Positions 38,701-52,800 of a stretch of 64,000 bases of DNA are shown here, piece by piece. Every line of letters starts with the position of its first letter. Position 1 is the stretch's first letter. The DNA is taken from assembly GCA_023079485.1 (NCBI GenBank), contig CM041090.1, positions 3,780,519 to 3,844,518 of the forward strand, read 5' to 3'. This DNA is from Archilochus colubris (Eukaryota; Chordata; Aves; Apodiformes; Trochilidae). The notes below the pieces were generated by a model. That model made no database searches, was not told the origin of the DNA, and saw only the letters and a list, made by a program, of their open reading frames with translations. Made by a program: the position numbers and the translations under genes.

Positions 38701-39857
38701 CAGCAGGCAGTACAAGGAGAGCTGAATCAGAACAAGTTTTTGAAGGATTTGTCTGCAGCTTTGGACAATGAGGAGTGTTCAGTGGCTTCAAAAAAAAGTG
38801 TGTAGGGCAGGTGTTGGGCATGGTGGATCCTACACCTACTTTTTTACAGGATTAAGAAGGCATAGGAGCAGTGTTTGTTTGGGTTCATTTAATCTGGGTG
38901 CTTTCCAGAAGCCTGAACAGCTGAGAGGAGGAGGGTGTCAGAGGGGAAGAGCAAGCTGAGTCCTTCTGAGCTGAAATGGAGGAAATCTGGACAAGGTTGT
39001 TCAGTTTTGCAGAGAGATCCCAATGGTTTGGGGAGGTGGAGAGCGTTGGTTGGATCCTTTTGATCCCTTGTCATTGAGCAAACTGATTTTGGACTCAATC
39101 CAGCTGTGGTTTTTCTAACCCCTCTTGCTTCACCTGCCTTTTTACTTTACATAGTTGCAAAGGTTACTGGGAATTCTGAAAGTGGTCTCACCATTCAGTT
39201 TTCTGGCAAATTAGTTCCATTTTCTTAGTGCTGTGTTTTGCTGATTGCTTGCTTTGGTTTGGGAGTGTAAAAAGCATCTATATAAAACAATTGCACAGGT
39301 TATGATTATTGTGTATATAGAAATTGTGTAATATAGAAAAATACTTCTATTTTTCTATCTTAAACAAAAAACTGAGGGGGTTGAGCAACACTGGATTGTG
39401 GGTTTATAAACCTTTTCCTTTAGTAATCCATCAGCCAGTTAAGAACATGAATTTTCCTGGGGAAATTAAAATTTTATTGCAGAATCTTCCAAAAGTGTAG
39501 TTGAAACAGACTAGACAGTTGGAGTGGTTCTCGCTGAAGCCTGCAAAACCTGAATAAATTTATTTTTGAGACTTGTGGTCCCATGCCTGGGCCTTTTTAT
39601 GCCAGCAACCACTACTTTAGTTTCACTTACACCTACAGACTGTCCAACCTAATTCTTTCTGGAACCAGAAAACCCCAAATACCATCACAAAGTGTTACCT
39701 TGACAGAACTGCCAACTTTTAGCCAGAGACTTACCTATGAAGTTTGAGATGTTTAAACCAATTGAGAGTCCCAAAAATTGAGATTCTAAGGCTGAGTGTT
39801 CTAAAAACATACAGAGCAGTTACTGGCAGTCATCTCTTTCTGTCTTAAAATACTGAG
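29701..39857. other. Unique non-coding DNA
   Basis: About 10 kb with no gene, RNA or transposon I can support. The largest ORFs (113-135 codons near 36136-37458) overlap on both strands and carry no recognisable domain. A GT run of five units sits near 34122-34131. Confidence 0.5.
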
Positions 39858-40372
39858 TCACAGAATCAGGTAATGGTTTGGGTTGGAAGGGCCCTTAAAG
39901 CTCCCCCAGTGCCAACCCCTGCATGGGCAGGGACACCTCCCACCAGCCCAGGTTGCTCCAAGCCCCATCCAACCTGACCTGAGACACTGCCAGGGATGGG
40001 GCAGCCACAGCTTCCCTGGGAAACCTGGGACACCCTCACAGGAAAGAATTTCTTCCCCATGTCCAACCTAAATCTCGCCTCTTCTAGCTCAAAACCAATA
40101 CCCCTGTCCCTGTCACTATGTGTCTTTATCGTAGGTATCCCTCAGGGACTGAGGCTGCCGCAAGGAGCCTCCTCTTCCTCAGACTGAGCAACCCCAACTC
40201 TCTCCTCACAGGAGGTCATCTCCATGGCCCTCCTCTGGTTCCACTCCACCATCTCCATGTCCTTTCTCTGTTGGGGACTCCAGAATTGGACACAGAGCTC
40301 CAGGTGGGGTCTGACAAGAGCAGAGCAGAGGGGGAGAATCCCCTCCCTGCAGCCCCCACATTGCCACCACCC
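39858..40372 (-). mobile_element. CR1 LINE 3' fragment
   Basis: It starts with antisense ACAGAATCAGGTAATGGTTTGGGTTGGAAGGGCCC. It continues through the usual CR1 3' UTR (CATGGGCAGGGACACCTCCCACC, then GAAAGAATTTCTTCCCCATGTCCAACCTAAA) into ORF2. On the minus strand it encodes [22 protein letters not shown], the conserved CR1 ORF2 C-terminal block (within 40142-40483). It is 5'-truncated just beyond that block. There is no catalytic domain. Confidence 0.92.
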
Positions 40373-43300
40373 AGCACGGGCAGTCCAAGAGCTCCAAGTT
40401 TCCTTAGAACCCCTGAAGACACAATGCTGTTCAAAACTCTTCTTCATTCCTGTTGCAGTCTTTTCCTCTCCCAACTCCAGCATAAGAAGCAGCTCATGTG
40501 TTTCCCATTCATTTTATATTTAAAAGTTACCAGAGACATTTCTTTTGCAGTTTCATTTAGATGCCCTTTCATGGAAGAACTTTGGACTCAGCAAAGGGAA
40601 GATGTGACTTGTGACACAGTGACCCTTCAGTAAGAGGAAAGTCAGTGATCAGGGTGTCTGCTAAAACCCTTCCTAGGTATCTGCATTACACAGCTGCTTT
40701 ATTGGGCAGGTTTTCAGCACTTTGTTGCAGGATGAGTTTAATTTGTCTCTCCTGCTATTTCTTTTAACTCTGCACTTTGTTTTTAAAAACCATTCATTTA
40801 TCTAAACCCTTGAGTAGCATTCGATTGCTCTCTTAGTTTATGGAGAGCTTCTAATAAGTTTGGAGTGGCTTTTGGGCTTTGAATTCAGACAAGAAGTGGC
40901 CTTAATGAGCAAATCCTGGGAATGGGTAAATGCCTTGGGAATACTGACTGCTGTCAGCAAAGTGATAAAACCCTCACCCTCCTTGCAGTGGCTCCCACCT
41001 GAGAGAAGGCTGAGAGGGCAGCAGGATGTCCTGTAGAAATGTCCTGTAGGATGCTGGAAATGCTGCAAGCTTCATCTCATCATCCCAAACATGCTCAGAG
41101 GATGGTGGTGTGTGCCCTCTTCTTGTAGTCTTCTGGATCTTATATATACTTTTTCTTAAATTTATAGATTTTTTTCCCTTCCATTCATTTTCACATGAGG
41201 TGACTGATTTATGTACTTTGCTTACAGGCAAAAAACCCACAAACATCTTTTTCACTCTTAGGTTTATTTCATGCTGTGAGCAAGCTGCCTGGTGATCCCA
41301 CATGCCACGTTTTGATCTGTCTGTGAACTGGGGTAGGTGACCACGGGCTAAATCTTGAGCAGGGTTTTGCTGGGGTAAAAATATCAGCTCCTTGCTCCAC
41401 AGAGCTTGAACTGCAGGTTCAGGTTTACATTAAGACAGCCTCATAGATTTAATCCTGCAGGAGGATAAAAGACTTCTCACCCAGGGCCCTCACATAAATG
41501 TCTCCCTAGCTGGGGCTGAAATACAAAGCACCATTTTCCATTTGGAAAACCCTGCAATAAGAAACAATTCCTGTTCAGACACTGGATATAAAATAGCTTT
41601 ATCCATGTTGTAATGGACAGCAGGATGCAGAGAAGCTGCACTGCTATGTGTAAAAAGGCAGTGAGCACCTTACAGATTTTCTCTCGTGTCTCATTTTGGG
41701 AAGTCTTCTCTTTGGGAAGTGAGAAGGTTCTGGAAGCCCACCAGAGACAGACAAGATGTGCAGTTAAAGTGGTTAAGGTACCAACAGCCTTCTTGTAGCT
41801 AAAAAATTGGACTACAGATCAAGATCAGAGGCCAAACCAGTGACATAGGACAAGGGACTTTGAATTCCCTATCTAGAACTACATTTGAATAGTATATATC
41901 ATAGTATACTATATAGTATATACTATAGTATATAAACTATAGTATCCTATATAGGATTCCAATATATTGGAATGACTAATCCAGCAAAAGGCTGGAATTA
42001 CTCTTAGCAAGAACATATGCCACGAACATGGGTAATGAGTGAAAAATGGACCCTAAATCATGTGTGCCTTGGTAAAAATGTTCCTGTCTCACTGCCACAT
42101 TCCTCATTTTTATAGTGTGAAACCAGAGGGATTAAGAATTTTAAGCCAACAGAGAAAGGAATGGTTGACTTTGTTAGTGCAAACTCATTTAAAAGCAAAA
42201 TCTTCTGCTATTCTGCTTGCTTCCCAGTTTGATTTAATCATTTCCTTGAGACAAAGAACTCAAACTGGTTTTAAGAGGGGAGGGGGACACAGGCCATGAA
42301 TTATCTGCGTGTCCAAGAGGTAACAAAAATGTTCTGTTTGGGAGGGGAGCAAGGATCTGATTAAAAGCAGGTGTGTTTGTGGAGGGTGAGGAAAAAAATG
42401 CACCACAGATGAGGGCAGAATTGCTGAGTTTGTTTCTAAAGAAGATCTGGACATGTAGAGCTCCTCGGGGCTGTTTGTAAATCTAGGCAGCTGTCGGCAT
42501 TTTGTATGAGATTGTTTTTGTGTGGAACACTGTTCCTCATGTGCTTTGTCAGATCTGAGATAGGTTTTGAAAAGATACAGAGCAGTGTACGTTCAGATAA
42601 ATCTGGCTGCTTCTCACTTGAAGTTCCCAGCACAGTGCTCAGAAATGGAGGAATTCTATGGGTCAGCACTGTTCAGGTGTTGGTGGAGTCATGCAGTGGG
42701 ATTTTTAGGAAATTTAGAGGAAAAGAAAGCTGTGGGTTTATGCTCCATCTGCAGTCTAAGATGAAACTGGGTTTTAAATGTGCTGAGACATCCAAGATCT
42801 GGAGGGGTCTTCCTTGAGGATGATTCCTTCAGGATGGAAGGTGGGAATGTACAGTATGGAGAGTACTGAAACCCAGAGGAAAGAATAGCAGTGCAGAGGC
42901 TCAGATGGCAGCAATGAGTGTGCCCTGCAGAGGGGCAGGGCTGCCTCACACTTACTGAGGATTTTTGAGCTACAAATGATTTTTTATTTTGAAACAAATA
43001 TTCTTCCTTCAAAATATTCTTCCTCAGATGTCAAGTTCAGTTCTTCTTCAGGTCAGATAAGAACTTCAAAACTGAGTTCTTCCCATATTCTTTGGCTGCT
43101 AAGCTTGCAAAGCAACTTTAAATAATAAAAGTGACCAAAGCTGAACCAAATGAATTTGCTACAAATCCAGATGATATTCTTTATTATGGAAAAATAAAAT
43201 CAGGATTTTAATTGTTTTCTTTGTTATTTACTTATAGTTTGCATAGAAAAATACAAATGTTGGGAAACACCTGGTTTGCACAGCTTTATCATGAGGATAA

Positions 43301-43455
43301 TAATACACAGTAACCTGGCTGTATTTTTACAGTGACTGTGTCACCTTTATTTTTTTAATTCTAGCTCAATTAGAGCTTGGGGTATTTTCCCACAGCATTC
43401 CATAGGTAGGCAGCAGCCTGCAGAAAAGCTGGGGAATGACTTGTTACATGGATGT
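40373..43455. other. Unique non-coding DNA
   Basis: No gene supported. It contains the AT-rich palindrome cluster at 41890-41973. ORFs of 103-109 codons have no visible domain. Confidence 0.5.
41890..41973. repeat. Cluster of perfect AT-rich palindromes
   Basis: Three separate perfect palindromes lie within 70 bp: 16 bp at 41905-41920 (TATACTATATAGTATA), 14 bp at 41944-41957 (ATCCTATATAGGAT) and 18 bp at 41956-41973 (ATTCCAATATATTGGAAT). Repeated TATAGTAT units link them. This is a cruciform-prone, fragile-site-like sequence. Confidence 0.85.
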
Positions 43456-43745
43456 TTAGTGGTAGGACAAGGAGTAATGGTTTGAAGCGGGAAGAGGGGA
43501 GATTTAGTTTGGACATGAGGAAGAAATTCTTCCTTGTGATGGTGCTGAGCCCCTGTGCCAGGTTTCCCAGGGCAGCTGTGGCTGCCCCATCCCTGGCAGT
43601 GTCTCAGGTCAGGTTGGATGGGGCTTGGAGATGTAGTGGGAAGTGTTCCTGCCCGCGACTTGTTTTTTGGGGAGGGGGGGGTCTGGAACCACATGATCTT
43701 TAAGGTCCCTTCCAACACAAACCATTCTAGGATGATTCCATGATG
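43456..43745 (+). mobile_element. CR1 LINE 3' end fragment
   Basis: Sense CR1: AGGACAAGGAGTAATGGTTTGAAGCGGGAAGAGGGGAGATTTAG, then GGACATGAGGAAGAAATTCTTCC, ending with TTTAAGGTCCCTTCCAACACAAACCATTCTAGGATGATTCCATGAT. The plus frame reads FSLDMRKKFFLVMV. It is severely 5'-truncated. Confidence 0.92.
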
Positions 43746-46700
43746 GGATTCACACAAACCAGAGAATTCACCAGGAACCTTTCTCAACATGTTTTCTTAA
43801 ACTGTTTCTTTCCAGAACTGGGCTCTTGCTTCTGTCTTCAGAGAAATACTCCACCCAACTTCATAGCTGTGAGGTCCCTTCTAAACTTATTTCAGTGAAA
43901 AAACCAGCAAAACAGCCATGTTAGACTGAACAGCTAAGACCTAAAGCATATATATGGTTGGTGAGAGATTAAAATGATTTTCTTTTTTCTCTGCCTAATT
44001 CCATGCAAAGCTTGCATTGCTCAGGAGATGGTGTCCTACTCCAGAATGTCTTGGAGTCACTTTTAAAGTCTCTGCCTCTCTAGTTTGATTTTAAAGGGTT
44101 CAACAAGTCAAGACCATTACTCTCCAGTGTGGTTGTTGGAAGGCCGGTTAGGAAGACTCTGTTGTTTGTCAGTCTCAGTTTCAGTGTTTTATGACAGGAC
44201 TTGTACAAGAGGTACTGAGATTCCACTGAATATCCTGGAACTTTGTACCTGGAGTACCTTGGGAGGAGGGCTGGATTCACATCTTGACTTGGGATTGGGC
44301 AGGTTTGACCTTGTTTCTCCTTCATGGAGAAGGAAAATGTTGTCTCTGTTTCAGTCTGTAGTTTAAGGTGGGACACCTTATTCTGGGAGAGGAATCTGTG
44401 TGGTCTGAAAATGCCAGGTTGCAGAAAGTGTGACACAATTTGCACTCCTGCCAGAGCTGTAGCAGGAAGCTGGGACACTCTCAGCTGGTGTCAGGCTGAG
44501 TGGCTGCTTGTAAAAAGAAAGAAAATGGGGTACCAAGGACACACAGGATCAGTGAAAAAGAAAACTACAGTGTTCCCTAACATAACAGCTTGCTCCATTT
44601 GCAACCAGAATCCTTTGTGCCTTTCCTCTTCTCTCTTCTTTTTCTGTGGATATCTAAAAAGGGATATTTGGGTTGTATTTTAAATTACTAGACCAGTTTG
44701 TACTGTGAAGTGTTGATAGCATCGTGTTTTGTGGGTTGAGAACTGGCACTGGGGTGTGCAGCTGAGAGGTGCAGTGGTTACAAAACCCCAATGTTTCAGC
44801 TTCTATCTGGAAAACTAAAAACCCCAACAAGTTCCTATTATTTGTACTTCACTTGAAGTGTAGTAACAGTACCAAGGCTATAAGTGAAGCCTGTGTTTGG
44901 GGAGGGACCTGTCCATATATGCTGTACTTTTGAGTATTTTGTGGCTATAACATACTCTCTGATACTTCAGTTTTACTCTTAGATTGGGTTCATTTAATGG
45001 AAAGAAAAAAATTAATTTCTAAATGATTGTCTGTTGGGGTTCACCAGGTACCAAATGCAAAGCTTTGGAAATGAACTTTAACTCAAAATTACCTCAGTTA
45101 CTCTGTATTAACATGCTCAGCAAAGGGCCAGCTCTGAGACAACTACAAAAATAAATAAAATGAATGATAATAAAAGAGAAAAAAGGAGAGGTCTGGACTT
45201 ATGAGACTGCTGTACTAATCAGGAGTTCAGACTCCTTCCCAGCCATACCTGTGCTTTTCACCTGATGGACTTTGAGCCCATACTTAGCAAGATTCACATC
45301 TTATAAGACAAAAAAACCTGCATCTGTGCTCAGAGCCCTCTGCTCCTCATTTCCCTGGCAATTCCTCAGGAAGGGCTCTGGCTGAGCTGTGGCACAGAGC
45401 ACATCCCCCTGGTGATGGCAGATTTGTGTGTGTGCAACCTGAACTGATCCATCCAGTCAGAATTCAGGATTCTCTTCTCAGACCTTCTTAAACAAGTGGC
45501 TTTTCTTAACCTGCAGTTCAGAGGTTGCTGGTCCAAGAGCCCTGTTGTAATTGCAGAGCTATTTGGGAACACTCCAATCTTTTTTTTGAAGTGAAAAAAC
45601 ACCCATCAAGGACCAGACTAAGAAAGCAATTTCTTTGAAGTCAGAGAGGCAGGTGACTGACTGAGATTGTTGGTGTGGTTTCAGTAGTTTTGGGTCTTTC
45701 TGATGAGCATTGAGGCTAGAGGGAAGTTGATTTGGTTTGGTTGGTTGGTTTTATTTTGGTTTCTGTTTTTTTTTTAATGAGCTCCAGGCTGTGAGCCATC
45801 TCCTCTCAAGTTCATACAGCAGCCAACTTGAAGCATGCAAGGCCCATAGCACCTTTTATACAAAGTGCAGGAGATCTCAACATTAAGATAGTTCAGCAAG
45901 TGTTGCTCACTGTTATCCACCATTTCATGTCTCTTTTGAAAGTCAGGAAAACACTGAAAAAGAGCTTGCATGCTGATGAGAGATGATTTCTGTGTTGGTA
46001 GAAGTTTGAGATCAGTGTTACAGCTGATGGGTGGTTTGAAATGGAGTTCAGGCCACTGGTGAATACAACTTCTGTGAAGTTTCGTTCTGAACTACAGTTT
46101 CCAGTTCATAATTTTTTTTTTCCTAGCATCTGAGAATAAATTTGTGGTTTACTCTTAGAAGTACTGAGGTCAGCCCACAGACTTGCACCAAAAACATCAT
46201 AAAACTGTGGGGCTTATTGTGAGGATTTTTTCTTAAACCCAAACCATTTCTTTTTCTGCTGAGTTTTGCTTTCAGATTTGGTTCATTTGGAACCAAAACT
46301 AGAATGAGTAATTCAGGAGAGGACATTTAAGAAAACTGCTCCTGGTGTGAGGATGGCAGCTTAAAAACCACAACAAAAAAATGCACAGGAGGGAAAATGC
46401 TCCATAAACATCCTTTAATGTGAGGTTTATCCTGTAAAAAAGAAAAGCAATGAACTGCAAATTCAGTAATAGAAATACAGAATATTAGTCAATTAAGTTG
46501 TGGGTTTACTGCACTGGTTCTGTTTTTGGGGTTTGGTTTGTTGGTTGTTGTTTTCCAGTATAGTTCTGTCTGGTTTCATCTGAGCTGCTCCTGATCTGGG
46601 AACACAAGGAGGGTTTGTGTGCTGGATGTGGACATGGACACAGCCATGGAAAACTGTAACAGGAACACATCAGCCCTATTAATAATTTATTCTGATTTAG

Positions 46701-49700
46701 TCACTGTGCTGCTACAATTATGATAATCAAGTTGACAATGTAAATTCATGATTAACATTGGGGGTTACTAATAATTAATGGTAAAGGTTATCAGTAATAA
46801 ACTTGTTTTCTTCTAGCTGTCCAAGTCCTGTCAGTCATCAGCTACACAGTATTTTTGAAATACGGTAGCCCAGGCCAGACTCAGCCCAGTTCTCATGAGC
46901 AAAACCAAGCAGAGCAGACTCTCTAAAGACCAAGGTTACAAAACCTGTCAAAGCTGTCAGCAGGGACTTTCCAGAACAAAGCAGAAGGAGCTGCATGTCC
47001 TTACTGACTCCTAGCATTTATTTTTGCTTGTATTTCACCCCAGCTCACACTCCTGCATGCCTTAGAAGACCTGTAATCCAGGCAGGGAACCAGACCCAGC
47101 TGCACCACTCCTCACTGCCCCAGCTACAATGTTCATTTATCAGTGTGGGTAATTCACCTAAAAACCTGGGCTGAGAGGGTCTGACCCATCTATTTGTTCC
47201 AGAATTTTTAACCAGATTAGCAAGTGAGACTCATGGAGTGTGGTTCTCCAGTAAAACTCTTGGTGATGATGCTGATACACACAAGATGAGAAGATAAAAT
47301 GAAATTACCTCAGGTGAGATTGGGACAAAACCCCAAATTACTGTGGGTGTCCTGAATCAGGAGCAGAGTTCTGCTTCCTGAGGGCAGCTCTGCAACAGTG
47401 TCACCTACACAGCCATCATCGCCAGGCAGAGTGTTCCTGACTTCAAGGGTGATGACTCTACTCATCTCCTCTTCCCATGGAGTGACTCCCTGCCTGACTT
47501 TTTATGTCTCTGCTGGTTTGGTTTTCCTTTCCTAGTGCCTCAGCATCTCATCTGAATCAGCTGTGGGAGGAGAGGACTGAAGATAAAGAAGTGCTTTTTA
47601 TTATTCAGGGTTGTCATTAATTGCTGCACTCAGTTCTCAATATTTAAATGAAATATTCACACAGTTGGGGCAGTTGTATTTCAATCAGGAGCCCATCCAA
47701 CTGCCCTGAGGGACCCCATCAGGGCTTCTCACACAGCAAGAAAGAATTTTAATTAGAAATTTGAAATAAGCTCTCCTCCAGTATTGCCAGAAACAAAATG
47801 GGCTGGTGCTTTGTGCCTTCACGTGGGGAATTCAAGCCTTTGCAAGAAAAAAAAAAAAAAAAAAAAAAAGAAAGGTACTTAAAGACTTAAAGAAACATCT
47901 AAAATTTAAGATTGTGATAATTGAGTCTATATTTGCACTTTTTTTGTAGATTCTAGTGAAGAATCTGAATGTTTTGTGAACACTTGTGTGCTTTGCACAA
48001 CACCTCTTCTGCTGTATTTTTAAAAATTTTATCCCATAAGAAAAATGATGAATGATTTAGGTTCACACAAAGCTGTCTTTGAAGATGCAGCTAATAAGCA
48101 AAAAGAGACAGAGAGCAATGAGAATGGGAAACTCCTGATCAAGGAATTCAGATGGGTCACACAGTGTGAGCCCTGCTGGAGCAATTCCAGGATGAACTTT
48201 GCTCCAACCCCGGGCAAGAGGTGGAGCAATGGGCTCAGTTCTCATCATTCAGGATTCACAATTCTTAAACCAGTCACTAATTTTGAGGTGTAAGATTCAG
48301 CTGTGACTTAGGGGAAGGCTGGAAGGAGGGAGTTATTTGCCTCTGCATCAAACTGCTGTGGAGTTAAGTCAGTCAGGCTTTCTGTTCTTCATTAACTTTG
48401 GCAGCTGGGAACTTCCAGAACAAACCCAGTTTTGACACTTGTGCAGCATTTGGCACCTGTTGTAAATTGTGAGTAGAGTGCAAGGGCTCCTAGGGACTCC
48501 TGAGCTAGAGCAACACAGTCCTTAGGTGGTGGAGCAGTAGCAAATTGTGGTGCTTTGGTTTTCTTTGGTTGATTTGTTGCTTCTTTTTGTGGCTTTTAGG
48601 CTGGGCTGGGTTTGGGGATGTTATTTCGGTTGGGTTGTTTGGGGATTTTTGCTTTGGTGTTGTTCTTGGTTTGATTTATCTGTTTAAACAGAGCTTGGAG
48701 GGAAATGAAATAGCCACTCACCTCAGACTGCTTTGCTGCTTCCCTTCTGCCCTCACCTTGCTTTCCATCTGCTGATTTCCTTAAAGACTCCTTTACAAGA
48801 GAAGTCTTTCCCTCATCTTAAAACGTAATGGCTTAAAATTGACACTTGGAGACTAGAACCCAGCTCATTTTTGTCATGTTTTTCCTAGCTTTGCTACCTT
48901 GGAATCCCAGTGCTTTGAGAAAAAGCACCATTTACACGTAAGGAGAGTGACAAGCACAGCAGATCCCATTTTGGAGCCTTCCCCAGGCTGTCTGCTGCTG
49001 GCAGTTCAGTTTGCCAGTGATACACAGGATTTGCACATCACTTGTTCTAACTTCCAAAGCAGATGATTGCTTCAGACCCTACAGAAAGCCAGATGGGAAA
49101 TAAAAATACAGAATTGTAGGCTGGATTCTTAACTAAACTAAAGTGGCAGAGGCTCTGTTGATGAGCCTTAGACTCCCAGCTGGTGATCTCTGCATGGAAG
49201 GACTGTCCTGATGGCCAAGCCTTACCCATAAGTGTCTTTTCAGAACTGTCTGAAAGCAAACTTCTACTTTGAACATTTTTCTTCTGCTTTAGGATCCCCA
49301 GAGCTCAAAGAGGGATGAGGCAGACTGCATGCAGGGTAAACCTGTACATCCAGCTAAAACAAAGAGGCAGTTCTGTACTCTGGTTCAGCATAACTCATGT
49401 CAAAAGTTTTCCTGGTGTGTTTTTGGTGTGAGTTGGGTTTTTCCCCCCCCCTCTTCTCCAGGCACATGTCTCAAACCCATGCTCACTTAGAGCAAATCAG
49501 GAGCAAGGTTTTGTGATAAAGCATCTGTTACCGTGTTTAAAGAATTTGTCTTGTTTTCATGTTTAGAAGAGAATTTTCCAGTATAATCAGGTAATGAATT
49601 GAGCTGTGTGTGACATAAAGCCTGGATTTTCTGACCAGAATTGTCATTTCACAAGGATTATGGATCTTGGTTTTGCATGGAAACAGAATTAGCTAGAAGA

Positions 49701-49786
49701 GAGGTCATTTTTTCACAGAGGAAATGAACATAATTTTGGGGCAACTGCATCTATTAAGAAAATAACTTTTTTTCAGGGCTATCTCA
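43746..49786. other. Unique non-coding DNA
   Basis: No gene supported. A 23-nt poly(A) run lies at 47847-47869, with T/G-rich stretches at 45728-45777 and 46528-46556. The 132- and 119-codon ORFs at 44080-44683 lack recognisable domains. Confidence 0.5.
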
Positions 49787-49868
49787 CACAGAACCACAGA
49801 ATGTCAGGGGTTGGAAATGACCTCTGAGGATCACCCAGTCCAATCCCCTTGCCAGAGCAGGACCTTCC
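49787..49868 (-). mobile_element. Short CR1 LINE 3' fragment
   Basis: CACAGAACCACAGAATGTCAGGGGTTGGAAATGACCTCTGAGGATCACCCAGTCCAA is the antisense end of a CR1 subfamily. Only about 80 bp remain. Confidence 0.85.
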
Positions 49869-52800
49869 TCTTCTGAAACTTGGTGGCAGTTCCTGCATCC
49901 CCCACTGCTTACAAAGAGTTTCACATTTGGTTCAAGTTCTTTGGAGCATGGTATCTCAGCTCACAGAAAAATGAGTGCAAGTTCTGCTTGAAAATTGCCC
50001 TGTTTTGTTCTCCCCATTTCAGGAGCTTTGGGATTATGTTTAAACTGCAGTTAAAAGTGTGACATTGTTCATGGCACTCTGAACTCCAGCAGGTGCCCCA
50101 GTTCAGTATACAGAGCAGGAGATGAGGCTGTAATCACTGTTATACTCCACAGGTTGGTTTTAATTAACAAGAGCAAAGTGATTTTAATGAAAAGGGGAAG
50201 GTTTATTTAAACAAAAGCTCTGCCTCTAAAAAGAGTTCAGCCATTATAATCCCAAGGGAGCTCTGCTTAAAGATTCTTAAGGAAATAATGAGGAGAGAAT
50301 AAAAGTTTGAGGGTTTAAGGAAATTTTCTATTGAAATTTAACACTTAGCAGAGGAAGTGACAGTCATGTCACTGCCTGTTCTCCCTTGGTCTGGATCTGG
50401 ATCTCTTTTGCTGTGTTCTCTACCAAGCATTTCTGTTTCCTGCAGGGGCTCTCTGGATTGTGTAGAAGGGGACTGATTTATCATAGTCTGACATCAGAAC
50501 AGTTGGTCCCTGTCACACAGAGTGGTGACTTAAGGAATAAAATAATCCTTACAAACGATCTCTGACTAAGGGAATTAAATACTTCCACGTAAGTTGTCCT
50601 TGATTTAGCTAACTGAAAGGAAGAGTTTGGGTCATTTTTCCTTAATGCTTTTATCTACAGTTCAAAATGGTATAACAAAATGCTGCAGTGAAAAGCCCTA
50701 GGTGTGATGCATCCATTTGCTCTCCATCCTCAAGTATCAATGGCAGTTCATTCCCATAAAGAGGGTGGAGCTGGTATTTAGCTTTTATATATGAAGCTAC
50801 AAGATAGAACTACAAAAAAGGTAAACATTACCCCTTTTGGATCACTGCTTATCTCCAGCTAACATGGTAGGACATGTATTTCTTTCATATGCTGAGAAAA
50901 TGCTGTTTAAACTTCTCAAGACCATGCTAATTCTGGACTGGACATCTGTTGCAGTAGCAAAACCACTTTGTAGGCTGAATATGAAACCTTTTCTCCTGTC
51001 TGCTTAAGGAAGCTTAAGCAGGGAGTGAGTTGTCAGGTTCCTACTTTTCTCAATCTGTGTAAAGTAATAATAGGGATGTGCCTGGAGGTGATACTCACAC
51101 CAAGTGTTCTTTGGGAGCAGCTGCACCAAAACCACAGCAAGTGCCCAAGCAAGGCTGTGGGGCTGGATCTGTGGACAGAGAAATTAATCTCTGCTGCTGC
51201 CCAGCTCACCCAGCAGCTCTCAGGCCACGTGTGAGCACCTCTCTCAGTCCAAAGAGGCACTGAAATGTCAGACAAAAGATGCACGCTATGTATGGGCTTG
51301 TCATCTGTTACTTTTTTCCCTTCCTCTTCCTCCTAAGCTCTCAGCAAGCCTGTTCCTTCAGCTCTATCTTAGCTCTGCATGTCAATGCAAACTTCCAGCT
51401 CACTGAAGTGGCCCCCTGGTGCTTTCTTACAACCTGCAGGATACATTTACTGGTGAAGTTTCTGTTATTTTATTGCTACTTCATTTTTTCCCTAGGTTTT
51501 TTTTTTTTTTTCCTCTGTCACTGGCAAAGTGTGGCCTGCATGGACGTACCCAAACAGCAGCAAACATGGAACATGTTGAGTAGATCTCCAAATCCAGGCT
51601 ATAGATGAGTGCCAAGTATTTCTTTTTCTGGTTACACTGTAGTTACTTACCCCTCTGCCTCTTTGCACAACACCGCCTGATGCAGGGACCAGAGCAGGAC
51701 TGGGATAACTTTTCTGAGCTCTGAAACCACCACAGCTGCCCAGTGCTGGGCTTTACATGACCCTGCAGTTAGTCTTCTGTCTATTTCACTCCCAGGAACT
51801 GTCTCTGCATGCTGACTGCTTTGAATCACTCTGGCCCTTGGCCTGGGTCATCACTGTGAATTCAGAGTGGGCCAACCTGAAATAGCTCACCTGAAAGACA
51901 GGCACAGGAAGCTCTCTCTTTGTCATTGAAAAGGGATGGGTATTATTCTTTGCATTTTGAATTCCAGAAGTACCTTCAGTATCCTGTTTTCTCTGCACTT
52001 GGGAGGAAAGGCAGTGAGGAGGATCAAGAAGAGAATGGAATCAGAATAATTTTCTGATTTCACAGAGCCACTGGCCCTGTAAAGCTGCTGCTCTCAGTTA
52101 CTGCTAGGGAGCAGATTTGTAATGCAGAATAAAAGCAGCAGATCTCCCACACTGAAATACCTCCTGTCTTCTCCATATCCCATGTTTCCTAAAAAAATTA
52201 AAGGCAGTGAGTCTCTGTATGAGGAAATTTCCAAGTTGTGACCCTCCTTTTCCTGGAGCCAGTCTGGTATCTCCCAAAAGATGGAAGAAACCTTCTGGCT
52301 TTCTGAAGGAATTAAGAGTTTCATTTAGCTCAGCAATATAACATTTAACTGTAAGAGAACTCTGGATTGTCCTGGGTATTGCAAAGGTTTGGAAGCAAGG
52401 ACCAAAAATTCAGCATGAAATGTGTTAAGCTGCACCTTCCCTAGCTAGTATATGACTTTTAAGATAGCTTTTTGGGGTTTTGGTGACATCTTTGATTATT
52501 CACAGGTGACAGTTACTTTAACAATGATAGTTGATGCCATGTGCACCAGGAAAACTTCTTCATCTTGGACAAAACTCGTTGATCTTGGACAAAATTAGCC
52601 TTAATTAAGTTATACATCCATACAAAGTCACTTTTTTCAGCTTCAGCTTGTTACTGGGGATGCCTGATCTCTGCCCGTGGACTTGTGAAGCCCTCGCCAG
52701 GGCTGAGGAATTTGTTTCAGGAAGGTTCTCATTGAACAGGCTCAGAATACTCTGTACTTATGCTGAGCAGTTTAGCCATGGGCCATACTCCCAGAATGCT

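Noticed and set aside
40118..40633. 171-codon plus-strand ORF
   Set aside because: It is the antisense of the CR1 fragment at 39858-40372 extended by chance.
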